The notes: generated from the letters alone by a model not told the origin. 64,000 nt of DNA from Psychromarinibacter halotolerans (GCF_029168315.1 NZ_JARGYD010000005.1:186001-250000); one strand, 5' to 3'; positions 8,198-17,093 are shown, counted from the stretch's first letter. Numbers and translations are program-made.

Positions 8198-9345
8198 AGA
8201 TCGAAACCGTCGAGGCGATCACCTTTCGCCATTCCACCAACACCGTCCGTGACAGCGATGGCCACGGCCATCCCGGCCCGGTGAGCCAGACCACCAGTTC
8301 GTTGCTGGTGATCACCTGCGATGACGGCACCCAGGGCCGTGTGGTCTGCCGGGGCGGCGACGTGCGCGAGTACCTGCTAGAGCGGTTCGTCCGGCCGAAC
8401 CTGATCGGCAAGGACCCCCTTGCGACCGAGAAGCTGTGGTACGGCGTCTACAAGTGGCAGCGCCTGTCCGGCGGAGAGCTGACCGACCGGGCGCTGGCCG
8501 CCGTCGATCTGGCGCTGTGGGATCTGAAAGGCAAGGCGGCGGGGATGCCCGTGTGGAAGCTGCTGGGCGGCTACCGTCCGAAGATCCTTGCCTATGGGTC
8601 GACCATGTGCGGCGACGACTTGGAAAACGGGCTGGCCACGCCCGAGGATTACGCGAACTTCGCCGACTGGATGGTGAAGCGCGGCTACAAGGCGATCAAG
8701 CTGCACGGCTGGATGCCGCCGGTGCCCGGCGCGCCGGACGTGCGGATGGACTACAAGGCCTGTGCTGCCGTGCGCGAGGTGGTGGGTCCGGACTTTCCGC
8801 TGATGCTGGACCCGCACCATTTCTATTCCCGGACCGACGTGCTGTGGCTGGCCGAAAAGCTGGCCGACCTCGACTATCGCTGGATGGAAGAGCCGATGGA
8901 GGAGGCGTCGATGTCCTCCTACAAGTGGCTGACGCAGAACTCGCGGTTGAACATCCTTGGCCCCGAGACGATGACCGGCAAGCACTGGACCCGGGGCGAG
9001 TGGGTGAAACATGACGCGTGCGACCTTGTCCGGTCCGGTGTCTGGGACGTGGGCGGCATCTCTCCGGCGATGAAATGCGCCAACATGGCAGAGTGCTTCC
9101 ACATCTCGTGCGAGATCCACGGCACCGGGGCGGGCAACCTGTCCGTAGCGCTGGCGATCCCGAACACCTCGTTCTACGAGCGCGGGTTGCTGCATCCGTT
9201 CATCGATTACGATGAGCCGAAGGAGTACCAAAACCGCATCGACGACGAGATGGACGCCGACGGCTATATCCACGGGCGCGAGGAACCGGGCCTCGGGCAG
9301 GATCTGAACATGGATTACATCGAGGCGAACCGGGTGAACGGGTGA
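8194..9345 (+). CDS. Enolase-superfamily protein, mandelate racemase/muconate lactonizing type
   Basis: 383 aa. The barrel shows K-A-I-K-L-H (K166/K169, H171), metal ligand D206 in L-D-P-H-H, E232/E233 in M-E-E-P, E258 in G-P-E, and H309 in C-E-I-H-G. The Lys on strand 2 plus the late His are compatible with proton abstraction from an acid substrate, as in racemases and acid-sugar dehydratases. The L-D-P-H-H and K-L-H-G-W-M motifs set it clearly apart from the first enolase homologue, so it probably handles a different intermediate or epimer. It is translationally coupled to the esterase gene (ATGA). Confidence 0.8.
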   Translation: MKIETVEAITFRHSTNTVRDSDGHGHPGPVSQTTSSLLVITCDDGTQGRVVCRGGDVREYLLERFVRPNLIGKDPLATEKLWYGVYKWQRLSGGELTDRALAAVDLALWDLKGKAAGMPVWKLLGGYRPKILAYGSTMCGDDLENGLATPEDYANFADWMVKRGYKAIKLHGWMPPVPGAPDVRMDYKACAAVREVVGPDFPLMLDPHHFYSRTDVLWLAEKLADLDYRWMEEPMEEASMSSYKWLTQNSRLNILGPETMTGKHWTRGEWVKHDACDLVRSGVWDVGGISPAMKCANMAECFHISCEIHGTGAGNLSVALAIPNTSFYERGLLHPFIDYDEPKEYQNRIDDEMDADGYIHGREEPGLGQDLNMDYIEANRVNG

Positions 9346-9575
9346 ACCGATCACAGATAAGGAGCAAAGCCGTGGCTGCGCCGACCTGCGGGGTGGCGCA
9401 CCGACGTCGCCACGGATCGCTTTATGTTGGCCAAGCTTGGACGACCTTTGGCGCTGCCCGTGCCGCCAGACAAGCGCCGCCCCGGGGGGCGGGTCGGCGC
9501 TGGCGCGGCGGCCCTGCGGGCCTTGATTCCGCGCCGGGGAACCCGCCCGGCCCAGCAACAGCATAGAGAGCAAGA
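9346..9575. other. 230-bp intergenic region with a GC-rich hairpin
   Basis: No credible gene was found. The stretch contains an inverted repeat AGCGCCG (9473-9479) and CGGCGCT (9495-9501) with further C/G pairing inside, but no following T-run. It may attenuate transcription, or separate the importer operon from the next enolase-superfamily gene. The ribosome-binding site before 9576 is weak (GAGAGCAAG). Confidence 0.3.
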
Positions 9576-10802
9576 ATGACCGACCTTCGTATCGCCGACA
9601 TACGCGTCACGCCGATCGCCTTCTACGACCCGCCGCTTCTGAACAACGCGGGCTGTCACCAACCGTTTGCCCTGCGCTCGGTGATCGAGGTCGAGACCGA
9701 GGATGGCGTGATCGGGCTGGGCGAAAGCTATGGGACCGAGGACGTGCTGGCGGGGCTGGCGGCGATGGCGCCTTCGTGCCGGGGGCTGGCGGTCACCGAC
9801 CTGAACGGTCTGTGGGCGCGTACTGCGACTGCGCTGCCCGAGGCGCCGACGCGGCTGCGCCTGCGGGTTGGCGGCGCCGTCGAGGTGGCGATGTGGGACG
9901 CGCTGGGCAAGGCGACCGGGCAGCGCGTGGTGGATCTGCTGGGCGGACAGGTGCGCGCAAGCGTGCCGTTCTCGGCCTACCTGTTCTACAAGTTCGCGGG
10001 CCACGCGAACGAGGCGCCCGACGACTGGGGCGAGGTTCTGAGCCCCGAGCAACTGGTCGAAGAAGCCCGCAGCATGGTCGACGCCTACGGTTTCAAGGCG
10101 ATCAAGCTGAAGGCCGGTGTGCTGGAACCGCTGGCCGAGATCGCGGGGCTCGAGGCGCTGCGCGACGCGTTCCCCGACGCGCCCCTGCGGATCGACCCGA
10201 ACGGTGGCTGGCACGTCCACACGGTGCTGGACCTGCTGCCCCGGCTGGAAGGGCTGGTCGAGTACCTCGAGGACCCCACCAAGGGCATCGACGGCAACGC
10301 GGTGATCCAGGCGGCGACCGACGTGCCGCTGGCGACCAACATGTACGTGGTGGAACCATCGCACCTGCCGCCCAACATGAAACACGACGCGTTCCGCGTG
10401 ATCCTGTCGGACCACCATTATTGGGGCGGGCTAAAGGCCAGCCGCGATCTCGCCGAGATCTGCCGGATCTGGGGGCTGGGGCTGTCGATGCACTCGAACT
10501 CTCACCTTGGGATCTCGCTGGCGGCGATGACCCATCTCGCGGCGGCGACGCCGAACCTCACCTACGACTGCGACACGCACCAGCCGTGGCAGACCGACGA
10601 GGTGATCGAGGGCGGCAAGCTGCCCATCGTGAACGGCGCGGTGGCGGTTCCCGACGGGCCGGGGCTGGGGGTGACGCTGGACCGGGCAGAGCTGAAGCGG
10701 CTGAACGGCAACTTCGAGGCGCTGGAATACCGCACCCGCGACGACGCGACAGAGATGCGCAAGCACTGGCCGGATTGGCAGTACGGCCGGCCAAAGTTCT
10801 GA
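9576..10802 (+). CDS. Glucarate dehydratase-like enolase-superfamily protein
   Basis: 408 aa, GlucD subgroup. The K-x-K motif is K177-L-K179 and the metal ligands are D207, E232 and N255. A D-H pair occurs at D279-H280 and the general base His is H306 in S-M-H-S-N-S-H. The Asn third ligand and the C-terminal C-D-T-H-x-P-W-Q block are hallmarks of glucarate dehydratase. That enzyme converts D-glucarate/L-idarate to 5-keto-4-deoxyglucarate. It lies on the same strand 230 bp behind the importer operon, so a sugar diacid may be an intermediate of the pathway. No gudP-type permease or KDG aldolase is adjacent. Confidence 0.85.
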   Translation: MTDLRIADIRVTPIAFYDPPLLNNAGCHQPFALRSVIEVETEDGVIGLGESYGTEDVLAGLAAMAPSCRGLAVTDLNGLWARTATALPEAPTRLRLRVGGAVEVAMWDALGKATGQRVVDLLGGQVRASVPFSAYLFYKFAGHANEAPDDWGEVLSPEQLVEEARSMVDAYGFKAIKLKAGVLEPLAEIAGLEALRDAFPDAPLRIDPNGGWHVHTVLDLLPRLEGLVEYLEDPTKGIDGNAVIQAATDVPLATNMYVVEPSHLPPNMKHDAFRVILSDHHYWGGLKASRDLAEICRIWGLGLSMHSNSHLGISLAAMTHLAAATPNLTYDCDTHQPWQTDEVIEGGKLPIVNGAVAVPDGPGLGVTLDRAELKRLNGNFEALEYRTRDDATEMRKHWPDWQYGRPKF

Positions 10803-10828
10803 TCCGGCTGAACCGTCCGCACGAAAAA

Positions 10829-10856
10829 AGGCCGCCGGGATCACCGGCGGCCTTTC
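10829..10856. terminator. Bidirectional intrinsic terminator
   Basis: Perfect 9-bp stem GGCCGCCGG (10830-10838) and CCGGCGGCC (10844-10852) with a 5-nt loop. It is preceded by an A-run and followed by TTT, between the convergent glucarate-dehydratase-like and transaldolase-like genes. Confidence 0.8.
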
Positions 10857-10879
10857 GCAACTTGAACAGGGCAGACCGA

Positions 10880-11533
10880 TCAGAGGATCGTCTGGCCGGT
10901 CTTTTCCCAATCCTTCAGGAAGGCGTCGAGCCCCTTGTCCGTCAGGACGTGGTTCGCCATCGCCTTGATCACGGCGGGCGGGGCCGTCGCGACGTCGGCG
11001 CCGATCTTGGCAGCCTCGGACATGTGGTTCGCGGACCGGATCGAAGCGGCAAGGATCTGCGTCTCGAACCCGTAGTTGTCATAGATCTCGCGGATGTCGG
11101 CGATCAGCTCCATCCCGTCGAGGTTCAGGTCGTCGAGACGGCCGATGAAGGGCGAGATGAAGGTCGCGCCGGCCTTGGCGGCCAGCAGGGCCTGGTTCGC
11201 GGTGAAGCACAGGGTCACGTTGACCATATTGCCTTCTTCCGACAGCGTTTTACACGCTTTCAGGCCATCCCACGTCAGCGGAACCTTGATCGCGATGTTC
11301 TCGGCGATCTTCTTCAGTTCGCGGCCTTCGGCGATCATGCCCTCGGCGTCCAGCGCCACGGTCTCGGCCGACACGGGGCCATCGACGAGGTCGCAGATTT
11401 CCTTGGTGACTTCCTTGATGTCACGCCCGGATTTCGCGATCAGCGAGGGGTTGGTGGTCACGCCATCGACCATGCCAAGCTCGTGCAGCTCGCGGATCGC
11501 ATCGATTTCGGCAGTATCTACGAAGAATTTCAT
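10880..11533 (-). CDS. fsa: Transaldolase-like fructose-6-phosphate aldolase family protein
   Basis: 217 aa, the short TalC/FSA-type transaldolase, a class I aldolase forming a Schiff base on K83 (I-A-I-K-V-P). The N-terminal motif V-T-T-N-P-S-L is intact. Members either act as transaldolase in the pentose phosphate pathway or as fructose-6-phosphate aldolase; sequence alone does not decide. The length and motifs are normal. A strong ribosome-binding site (AGGAGG) precedes the ATG. It is convergent with the sugar-acid genes and shares their terminator. Confidence 0.88.
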   Translation of the reverse strand: MKFFVDTAEIDAIRELHELGMVDGVTTNPSLIAKSGRDIKEVTKEICDLVDGPVSAETVALDAEGMIAEGRELKKIAENIAIKVPLTWDGLKACKTLSEEGNMVNVTLCFTANQALLAAKAGATFISPFIGRLDDLNLDGMELIADIREIYDNYGFETQILAASIRSANHMSEAAKIGADVATAPPAVIKAMANHVLTDKGLDAFLKDWEKTGQTIL

Positions 11534-11634
11534 TTGGGCCTCCTAGGGGGGACGCTTGCGGTTGGCTCTCTGTTAGCGCATGCCAACGTGGTGTTAAAGT
11601 AGAACCGGGCCGTCTGCCGACGAGGGGGCGCATC

Positions 11635-12126
11635 ATGGACATTTACCGTCTGGCCGAACGGTCGATGGCGATGGACGACGACGCATGGGCCCGGCACGCC
11701 CACCCCGGCAGCGTGTTCTCGCGGTTCGCCGTGCTGCCTTTGCTGGCGCTCGCGATCTGGAGCAGGGTCTGGCTGGGATGGTGGGCGCTGGCGCCAGTGG
11801 TCGCCGTCGTGCTGTTCACATGGCTCAACCCGCGCCTGTTCGCGCCCGTCTCTGGCCCGCCGGTCGGCTGGGCCGGGAAGGGCACGGCGGGCGAACGGCT
11901 GTGGCTGGCGCGGAAAGACCGGCCAGTGCCCGCGAAACATGTCGCCGTTTGCCACATGCTGACCGCGGTTTCTGCCTTTGGCATGGTCCTGCTGTTTGCC
12001 GGGCTTTGGTGGCTGGACGCAGGGCTGGTTCTGGCCGGACTGGCCCTTGCCATGGGCGGGAAGGCGTGGTTCGTCGACCGCATGGTCTGGCTGTACGAAG
12101 ACATGACGCGCGAGGACACCGCGTGA
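11635..12126 (+). CDS. Conserved membrane protein (DUF6653-like)
   Basis: 163 aa with about four hydrophobic segments (roughly 30-45, 48-64, 103-120, 125-142) and the N-terminal M-D-D-D-A-W-x-R-H-x-x-P-x-S-V-x-S-R-F. That sequence is typical of a small uncharacterised membrane family I recognise as DUF6653. There are no catalytic motifs. Its stop overlaps the GTG start of priA (GTGA), so the two are co-translated. I see no functional link to replication restart beyond this. Confidence 0.7.
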   Translation: MDIYRLAERSMAMDDDAWARHAHPGSVFSRFAVLPLLALAIWSRVWLGWWALAPVVAVVLFTWLNPRLFAPVSGPPVGWAGKGTAGERLWLARKDRPVPAKHVAVCHMLTAVSAFGMVLLFAGLWWLDAGLVLAGLALAMGGKAWFVDRMVWLYEDMTREDTA

Positions 12127-14321
12127 GCGAGATGCCGTCGCATTTCGAGGAAGGCGCATTGGTCGGCGTGCTGACCACGCAGCCGCTTGATCGCCTGTTG
12201 GATTACAAGGCGCCCGAGGGCGGCTGTTTCGTCGGCGCCTTCGTCGAGGTGCCGCTGGGCCCGCGCAAGGTGCTGGGCGTGGTCTGGGGGCCGGGGCGCG
12301 GCGACTTTGACATATCGAAGATTCGCAGCGTGATCCGTGTGCTGGATGCCGCCCCCATGCTTGACGAAATGCGACAATTCCTGGGGCGGGTCGCGGACTA
12401 TACCCTGACCCCGATGCCCGCGATGCTGCGGCTGGCGACGCGGTCGCCCGGGTTGGGCGATCCGCCGTCCATGCGCAAGGTCTACCGGCTGGGCCATGCC
12501 GAACCCGACCGGATGACAGACGCCCGTCGCCGGGTGCTGGAGGTCCTGTCCGAGTATGGCGGCCTGTCGTTCACGCTGGGCGAACTGGCGGAAACGGCGG
12601 GGGTGACGTCGTCCGTGGTGAAGGGGCTGGTGAAGCAAGGCGCCGTGTCCGAAGAGGAAAGCCCGCGCGACCTGCCGTATCCGCGGCTGGATCCGGAACT
12701 GCCGGGCAAGGAGTTGACCGGCGATCAGGCGGCGGGGGCCGAGGTGCTGGGCGCCGCGATCCGGTCCGGGGCCTATGGCACGACGCTGCTGAAGGGCGTC
12801 ACCGGATCGGGCAAGACCGAGGTCTATCTGGAAGCGGTGGCGGAATGTCTGCGCAAGGGCCGGCAGGCGCTGGTGCTGTTGCCTGAAATCGCGCTGACGG
12901 CAGAGTTCCTGAAACGGGTCGAGGCGCGGTTCGGCGCGATGCCGACGGAATGGCATTCCGGCGTCACCATGACCGAGCGGCGGCGCGCGTGGAAGATGGT
13001 GGGTGAGGGCGGCGCGCAGCTGGTCGTCGGCGCGCGGTCCGCGTTGTTCCTGCCGTTCCGCGACCTTGGACTGATCGTCATCGACGAGGAACACGACACG
13101 TCCTACAAGCAGGAAGACGGCGTCCTGTACAACGCGCGGGACATGGCCGTGCTGCGCGCCTCGATCGCTTCGGCGCAGGTCGTGCTGGCCTCGGCGACGC
13201 CCAGCCTTGAAAGCTGGGTGAACGCGGAAAGCGGGAAATATTCAAGGCTAGAGCTGAAATCCCGGTTCGGGGCGTCGGAATTGCCGGATATGTCCGCCAT
13301 CGACATGCGCGATGAAGACCTGCCGTCCAGCAGCTGGGTCTCGCCCTCGTTACAGGCGGCGGTGCGCGAACGTCTGGAAGCGGGCGAGCAGTCGCTGCTG
13401 TTCCTGAACCGGCGCGGCTATGCCCCGGTGACGATCTGCCGGGCCTGCGGGCACCAGATCGCCTGCGACCATTGCGACGCGCGGATGGTCGAGCACCGCT
13501 TCCTCAAACGTCTTGTCTGCCACCAGTGCGGCGAGACGAAACCGATGCCCGAGGTCTGCCCATCCTGCGAGGTCGAGGGCAAGCTGGCCCCGGTCGGACC
13601 CGGTGTCGAACGCCTGCACGAAGAGGCCGCCGCCCTGTTTCCAGACGCCAGGATCGCGGTGCTGTCGTCGGACCTGTTCGGCTCTGCCCGGGCGCTGAAG
13701 GCGAAGGTCGAAGAGATCGCATCCGGCGGGGCCGATATCGTCATCGGCACCCAGCTTGTCGCCAAGGGGCACAACTTTCCGCTGCTGACGCTGGTCGGGG
13801 TGATCGACGCCGATCTTGGCCTGCAGGGATCGGATCTGCGCGCGGCGGAACGGACGTTCCAGCTGATGCGGCAGGTCGCGGGCCGCGCCGGGCGGGCCGA
13901 GCGGGCGGGGCTGGCGCTTTTGCAGACCTTCCAGCCAGAGCATCCGGTGATCCGGGCAATCCTGTCTGGTGACGAGGAAGGCTTTTGGCGGGCCGAGGCG
14001 GCCGAGCGGAAGGCGGCGGGCGTGCCGCCCTATGGACGCATGGCGGGGATCGTCATCTCGTCGCCCGAGGCGCAGCAAGCCTTCGACATCGGCGGCGCGC
14101 TGGCGCGGGCGGATGGGCCGTTGCGGCGCATCGGGGCACAGGTCTTTGGACCGGCGCCAGCGCCCATCGCCCGCATTCGCGGACGCCACCGCGTGCGGTT
14201 GCTGGTCAAGGCCGAGAAAACCGCACCTCTGCAAGCCGCGCTCGCGCAATGGGTGGCGCAGGTGCGCCTGCCGGCGAACCTGAGGCTGTCGATCGACATC
14301 GACCCGCAGAACTTCTTCTAG
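12123..14321 (+). CDS. priA: Primosomal protein N' (replication restart helicase PriA)
   Basis: 732 aa. The protein has an N-terminal DNA-binding domain and a helicase core with Walker A G-V-T-G-S-G-K-T-E-V-Y and D-E-E-H box. The zinc-binding cysteine array follows (C-R-A-C-G-H-Q-I-A-C-D-H-C, then C-H-Q-C and C-P-S-C), and then the C-terminal helicase domain with A-G-R-A-G-R. It reloads the replisome at stalled forks. The start is GTG at 12123, overlapping the upstream stop; an ATG at 12132 is the alternative and changes only three residues. Confidence 0.95.
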   Translation: MSEMPSHFEEGALVGVLTTQPLDRLLDYKAPEGGCFVGAFVEVPLGPRKVLGVVWGPGRGDFDISKIRSVIRVLDAAPMLDEMRQFLGRVADYTLTPMPAMLRLATRSPGLGDPPSMRKVYRLGHAEPDRMTDARRRVLEVLSEYGGLSFTLGELAETAGVTSSVVKGLVKQGAVSEEESPRDLPYPRLDPELPGKELTGDQAAGAEVLGAAIRSGAYGTTLLKGVTGSGKTEVYLEAVAECLRKGRQALVLLPEIALTAEFLKRVEARFGAMPTEWHSGVTMTERRRAWKMVGEGGAQLVVGARSALFLPFRDLGLIVIDEEHDTSYKQEDGVLYNARDMAVLRASIASAQVVLASATPSLESWVNAESGKYSRLELKSRFGASELPDMSAIDMRDEDLPSSSWVSPSLQAAVRERLEAGEQSLLFLNRRGYAPVTICRACGHQIACDHCDARMVEHRFLKRLVCHQCGETKPMPEVCPSCEVEGKLAPVGPGVERLHEEAAALFPDARIAVLSSDLFGSARALKAKVEEIASGGADIVIGTQLVAKGHNFPLLTLVGVIDADLGLQGSDLRAAERTFQLMRQVAGRAGRAERAGLALLQTFQPEHPVIRAILSGDEEGFWRAEAAERKAAGVPPYGRMAGIVISSPEAQQAFDIGGALARADGPLRRIGAQVFGPAPAPIARIRGRHRVRLLVKAEKTAPLQAALAQWVAQVRLPANLRLSIDIDPQNFF

Positions 14322-14324
14322 GGG

Positions 14325-14921
14325 CTACTGCGCCGCAACCGCCATCGGCGCCCACGCAGGCTGGGTGGGCAGGAACAGCTCGACCGCGTCATTCACGGCC
14401 AACTCGCCTTCGCGCTCGACCCAGGCGGTAACGCCGCGCAGGCTTTCGGCGGCGGGCTTGAATGCCTTGCCATGACCCGGCGCCTCGGCCTCGATCTCGC
14501 GGCCGGGCTGCACACAGGGGCCGTTCTCCAGGTCGATGGTCAGCACCGCGCCCGACGGCATGCGCAGACGCGACCCGGGCGGCACGTGGCTGAAATCGGG
14601 GATGCCCTCGACCACCATCGAGGCCCCCAGCAGGGAAGGGTTCAGCGTATCGAGCCCGATCTTGCCTGCGATCACTGCCAGTTCCTCGGCCGATACGATC
14701 GAGATCTGGCGGGTGTTCCGCACGGTGGTATAGCGCGGGTAAAGCATGGTGAAGCGCGAGCAGGATGGCCGTGTCAGCCCGCCATGCGCCTCGCCCTCGA
14801 ACCCCTCCATCTGCGCCGGGACGCGGTCTAGCGGCTCGGCGCGCATGCCTGAGTCGCGGTCTGGCACACGGCCCAGCCATGTGATCCGGGCGGTGTATTC
14901 GGAGCGGACAAGCGCGGGCAT
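14325..14921 (-). CDS. MOSC domain-containing protein
   Basis: 198 aa. The MOSC domain (beta-strand rich, related to the C-terminus of molybdenum cofactor sulfurase) is expected to carry sulfur or bind molybdopterin. It includes the G-L-x-x-L-N-P-S-L-L-G-A-S motif around the centre and a single Cys in G-P-C-V-Q. The N-terminal beta-barrel domain of YcbX/mARC proteins is missing, so it is a stand-alone MOSC protein. I take the ATG at 14921; a TTG two codons upstream is possible. It is convergent with priA (3-bp gap). A molybdenum hydroxylase is encoded 38 kb away, but no direct link is shown. Confidence 0.8.
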   Translation of the reverse strand: MPALVRSEYTARITWLGRVPDRDSGMRAEPLDRVPAQMEGFEGEAHGGLTRPSCSRFTMLYPRYTTVRNTRQISIVSAEELAVIAGKIGLDTLNPSLLGASMVVEGIPDFSHVPPGSRLRMPSGAVLTIDLENGPCVQPGREIEAEAPGHGKAFKPAAESLRGVTAWVEREGELAVNDAVELFLPTQPAWAPMAVAAQ

Positions 14922-15030
14922 GGACAAAGATCCTTGGTTGGCTGTGCAGACGGCGCCAGTCTGCCACTCTGGACGGGCGGCGGCAATCGGTGGCGGTTTT
15001 GGCCGGTGGGCCTGCCTGCGCAGACGCGGC

Positions 15031-15066
15031 GCCCAAAGAAAAACCCCGCGCCGGGGCGCGGGGTTT
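15031..15066 (-). terminator. ftsH intrinsic terminator
   Basis: Read on the minus strand, a perfect 10-bp stem (AAACCCCGCG/CGCGGGGTTT, 15066-15057 with 15050-15041) and a 6-nt loop are followed by TTTTTCTTT. It lies just downstream of the ftsH stop codon. Confidence 0.85.
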
Positions 15067-15088
15067 GATGTTCAGGTCGAGACCGGGT

Positions 15089-17011
15089 TCAGGACGGTTC
15101 CGGCTCTAGCCCGCCTTCGCCCGAGGGCTTCGGCTTGGGCTTGGTCTTTGGGATCGCCGTGACGCTGGCGCTGCCGCCCGCGTCGTTACGATGATCGTCC
15201 TCGTCGTCGCCACGGTTCAGCGGCTCGCCAGCGATCACCTTGGTGATCTCGTCACCGGTCAGCGTCTCGTACTCCAGCAGACCTTGGGCCAGCCGGTGCA
15301 GATCCTCGTTCTTCTCGGAGAGGATGCGCCGTGCGGTCTCATAGCCTTCGTCCACCAGTTCCTTGACCTTCGCGTCGATCTTGCGCTGCATGTCTTCGGA
15401 GTGGTTGGTGCCACCGCCATAGGCGCCCAGGTACGACTGCTGCTCGTTCGCATAGTCGATGTACCCGAGTTCCTCGGCAAAGCCGAACTGCGTGACCATC
15501 GCACGGGCGATCTTCGACACCTGCTGGATGTCAGACGCCGCGCCAGAAGTCGCGTTCTCCTTGCCGAAGATCAGCTCTTCCGCCACGCGACCGCCCATCG
15601 CCATCGCGATCTTGGACGTGTACTTGGTGAAGGTCACCGACAGCTGGTCGCGTTCCGGCAGCGACAGCACCAGACCCAGCGCACGACCGCGCGGGATAAT
15701 GGTCGCCTTGTGGATCGGATCATGCTGCGGGACGTTCAGGCCGACGATCGCATGGCCCGCCTCGTGGTAGGCGGTCAGCTTCTTCTCGTCGTCGGTCATG
15801 ACCATCGATCGCCGCTCGGAGCCCATCATGACCTTGTCCTTCGCGTTCTCGAAGTCCTCCATCGTGACGAACCGGCGGCCGACGCGCGCGGCCATCAGCG
15901 CCGCCTCGTTGACAAGGTTCGCCAAGTCGGCGCCCGAGAAGCCGGGCGTGCCGCGCGCGATGATGCGCAGGTCGACATCGGGGCCCAGCGGCACCTTGCG
16001 GGCGTGAACCGACAGGATCTTCTCGCGGCCCTTGATGTCCGGGTTCGGCACCTGCACCTGACGGTCGAAACGGCCGGGGCGCAGCAGCGCGGGGTCCAGA
16101 ACGTCGGGACGGTTGGTCGCGGCGACGATGATGATGCCTTCGTTCGCCTCGAAACCGTCCATCTCGACCAGCAGCTGGTTGAGGGTTTGTTCGCGCTCGT
16201 CGTTGCCGCCGCCGTAGCCTACGCCACGCGACCGGCCCACGGCGTCGATCTCGTCGATGAAGACGATACAGGGCGCGTTCTTCTTCGCCTGTTCGAACAT
16301 ATCGCGGACACGGCTTGCGCCGACGCCCACGAACATTTCGACGAAGTCAGAGCCCGAGATGGTAAAGAAGGGCACGCCAGCCTCGCCAGCCACGGCACGG
16401 GCCAGAAGCGTCTTACCGGTGCCCGGAGGGCCGACCAGCAGCGCGCCTTTCGGGATCTTGCCGCCAAGACGGCTGAACTTCTGCGGGTTGCGCAGAAACT
16501 CGACGATCTCTTCCAGATCGTCCTTCGCCTCGTCGATGCCCGCGACGTCGTCGAAGGTGACGCGGCCGTGCTTTTCGGTCAGCAGCTTGGCCTTGGACTT
16601 GCCAAAGCCCATCGCGCCGCCGCGTCCGCCGCCCTGCATCCGGTTCATGAAGTAGATCCAGACACCAATCAGCAGAAGGAACGGCAGGAAGGTCATCAGG
16701 ATGGTCTGGAAACCAGACTGTTCCTGCGGCCGTGCGTTCACGGTGACGTCGTTGGTGATCAGCATGTCGGTGATGTTGGCGTCGTCCGGACGGATCGTGG
16801 AGTAATCCTGACCGTCGCTGCCGCGGAACATCACACGCTCGCCGTCGATGGTGACCGAGCTTACCTCGTCATCCTGAACGCGCTGAACGAATTCGGAATA
16901 GCTGATCGAGCGGGTCGTCATCGTGGACTGACCTCCGCTGAACAGATTGAACAGCGCCAGGATCAGCAGGAACAGCACAACCCAAAACGCGATATTTCTG
17001 GCGTTACCCAA
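15089..17011 (-). CDS. ftsH: ATP-dependent zinc metalloprotease FtsH
   Basis: 640 aa. Two N-terminal membrane segments (about 7-23 and 103-121) flank a periplasmic region. The AAA+ module follows with Walker A G-P-P-G-T-G-K-T (194-201), F-I-D-E-I-D Walker B near 251, and the H-E-A-G-H zinc site (416-420). The C-terminus is a Pro/Lys/Glu-rich tail. It degrades membrane and regulatory proteins, including heat-shock factor RpoH in relatives. It is the last gene of a minus-strand block behind tilS and the tol-pal genes, with its own promoter-like sequence upstream and a strong terminator. Confidence 0.97.
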   Translation of the reverse strand: MGNARNIAFWVVLFLLILALFNLFSGGQSTMTTRSISYSEFVQRVQDDEVSSVTIDGERVMFRGSDGQDYSTIRPDDANITDMLITNDVTVNARPQEQSGFQTILMTFLPFLLLIGVWIYFMNRMQGGGRGGAMGFGKSKAKLLTEKHGRVTFDDVAGIDEAKDDLEEIVEFLRNPQKFSRLGGKIPKGALLVGPPGTGKTLLARAVAGEAGVPFFTISGSDFVEMFVGVGASRVRDMFEQAKKNAPCIVFIDEIDAVGRSRGVGYGGGNDEREQTLNQLLVEMDGFEANEGIIIVAATNRPDVLDPALLRPGRFDRQVQVPNPDIKGREKILSVHARKVPLGPDVDLRIIARGTPGFSGADLANLVNEAALMAARVGRRFVTMEDFENAKDKVMMGSERRSMVMTDDEKKLTAYHEAGHAIVGLNVPQHDPIHKATIIPRGRALGLVLSLPERDQLSVTFTKYTSKIAMAMGGRVAEELIFGKENATSGAASDIQQVSKIARAMVTQFGFAEELGYIDYANEQQSYLGAYGGGTNHSEDMQRKIDAKVKELVDEGYETARRILSEKNEDLHRLAQGLLEYETLTGDEITKVIAGEPLNRGDDEDDHRNDAGGSASVTAIPKTKPKPKPSGEGGLEPEPS

Positions 17012-17065
17012 AAGTGGACCTCCAAGAATTGCCCGACGCCGGAGCCTGCGCGGACCTGCTGTACT

Positions 17066-17093
17066 AAAATAGGCATCGGGGCGGGATCTTCAA
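17066..17093 (-). promoter_or_regulatory. Candidate ftsH promoter
   Basis: On the minus strand TTGAAG (17093-17088) is followed after 16 bp by TATTTT (17071-17066), about 55 bp before the ftsH start. The CTATTTT-like -10 and TTGAA -35 also fit alphaproteobacterial RpoH (sigma-32) promoters, which would agree with heat-shock control of ftsH. This is a motif match only. Confidence 0.4.

Noticed and set aside
9342..9566. 74-codon plus-strand open frame in the gap before the glucarate-dehydratase-like gene
   Set aside because: Arg/Pro/Gly-rich, starts inside the stop region of the previous gene, no ribosome-binding site.
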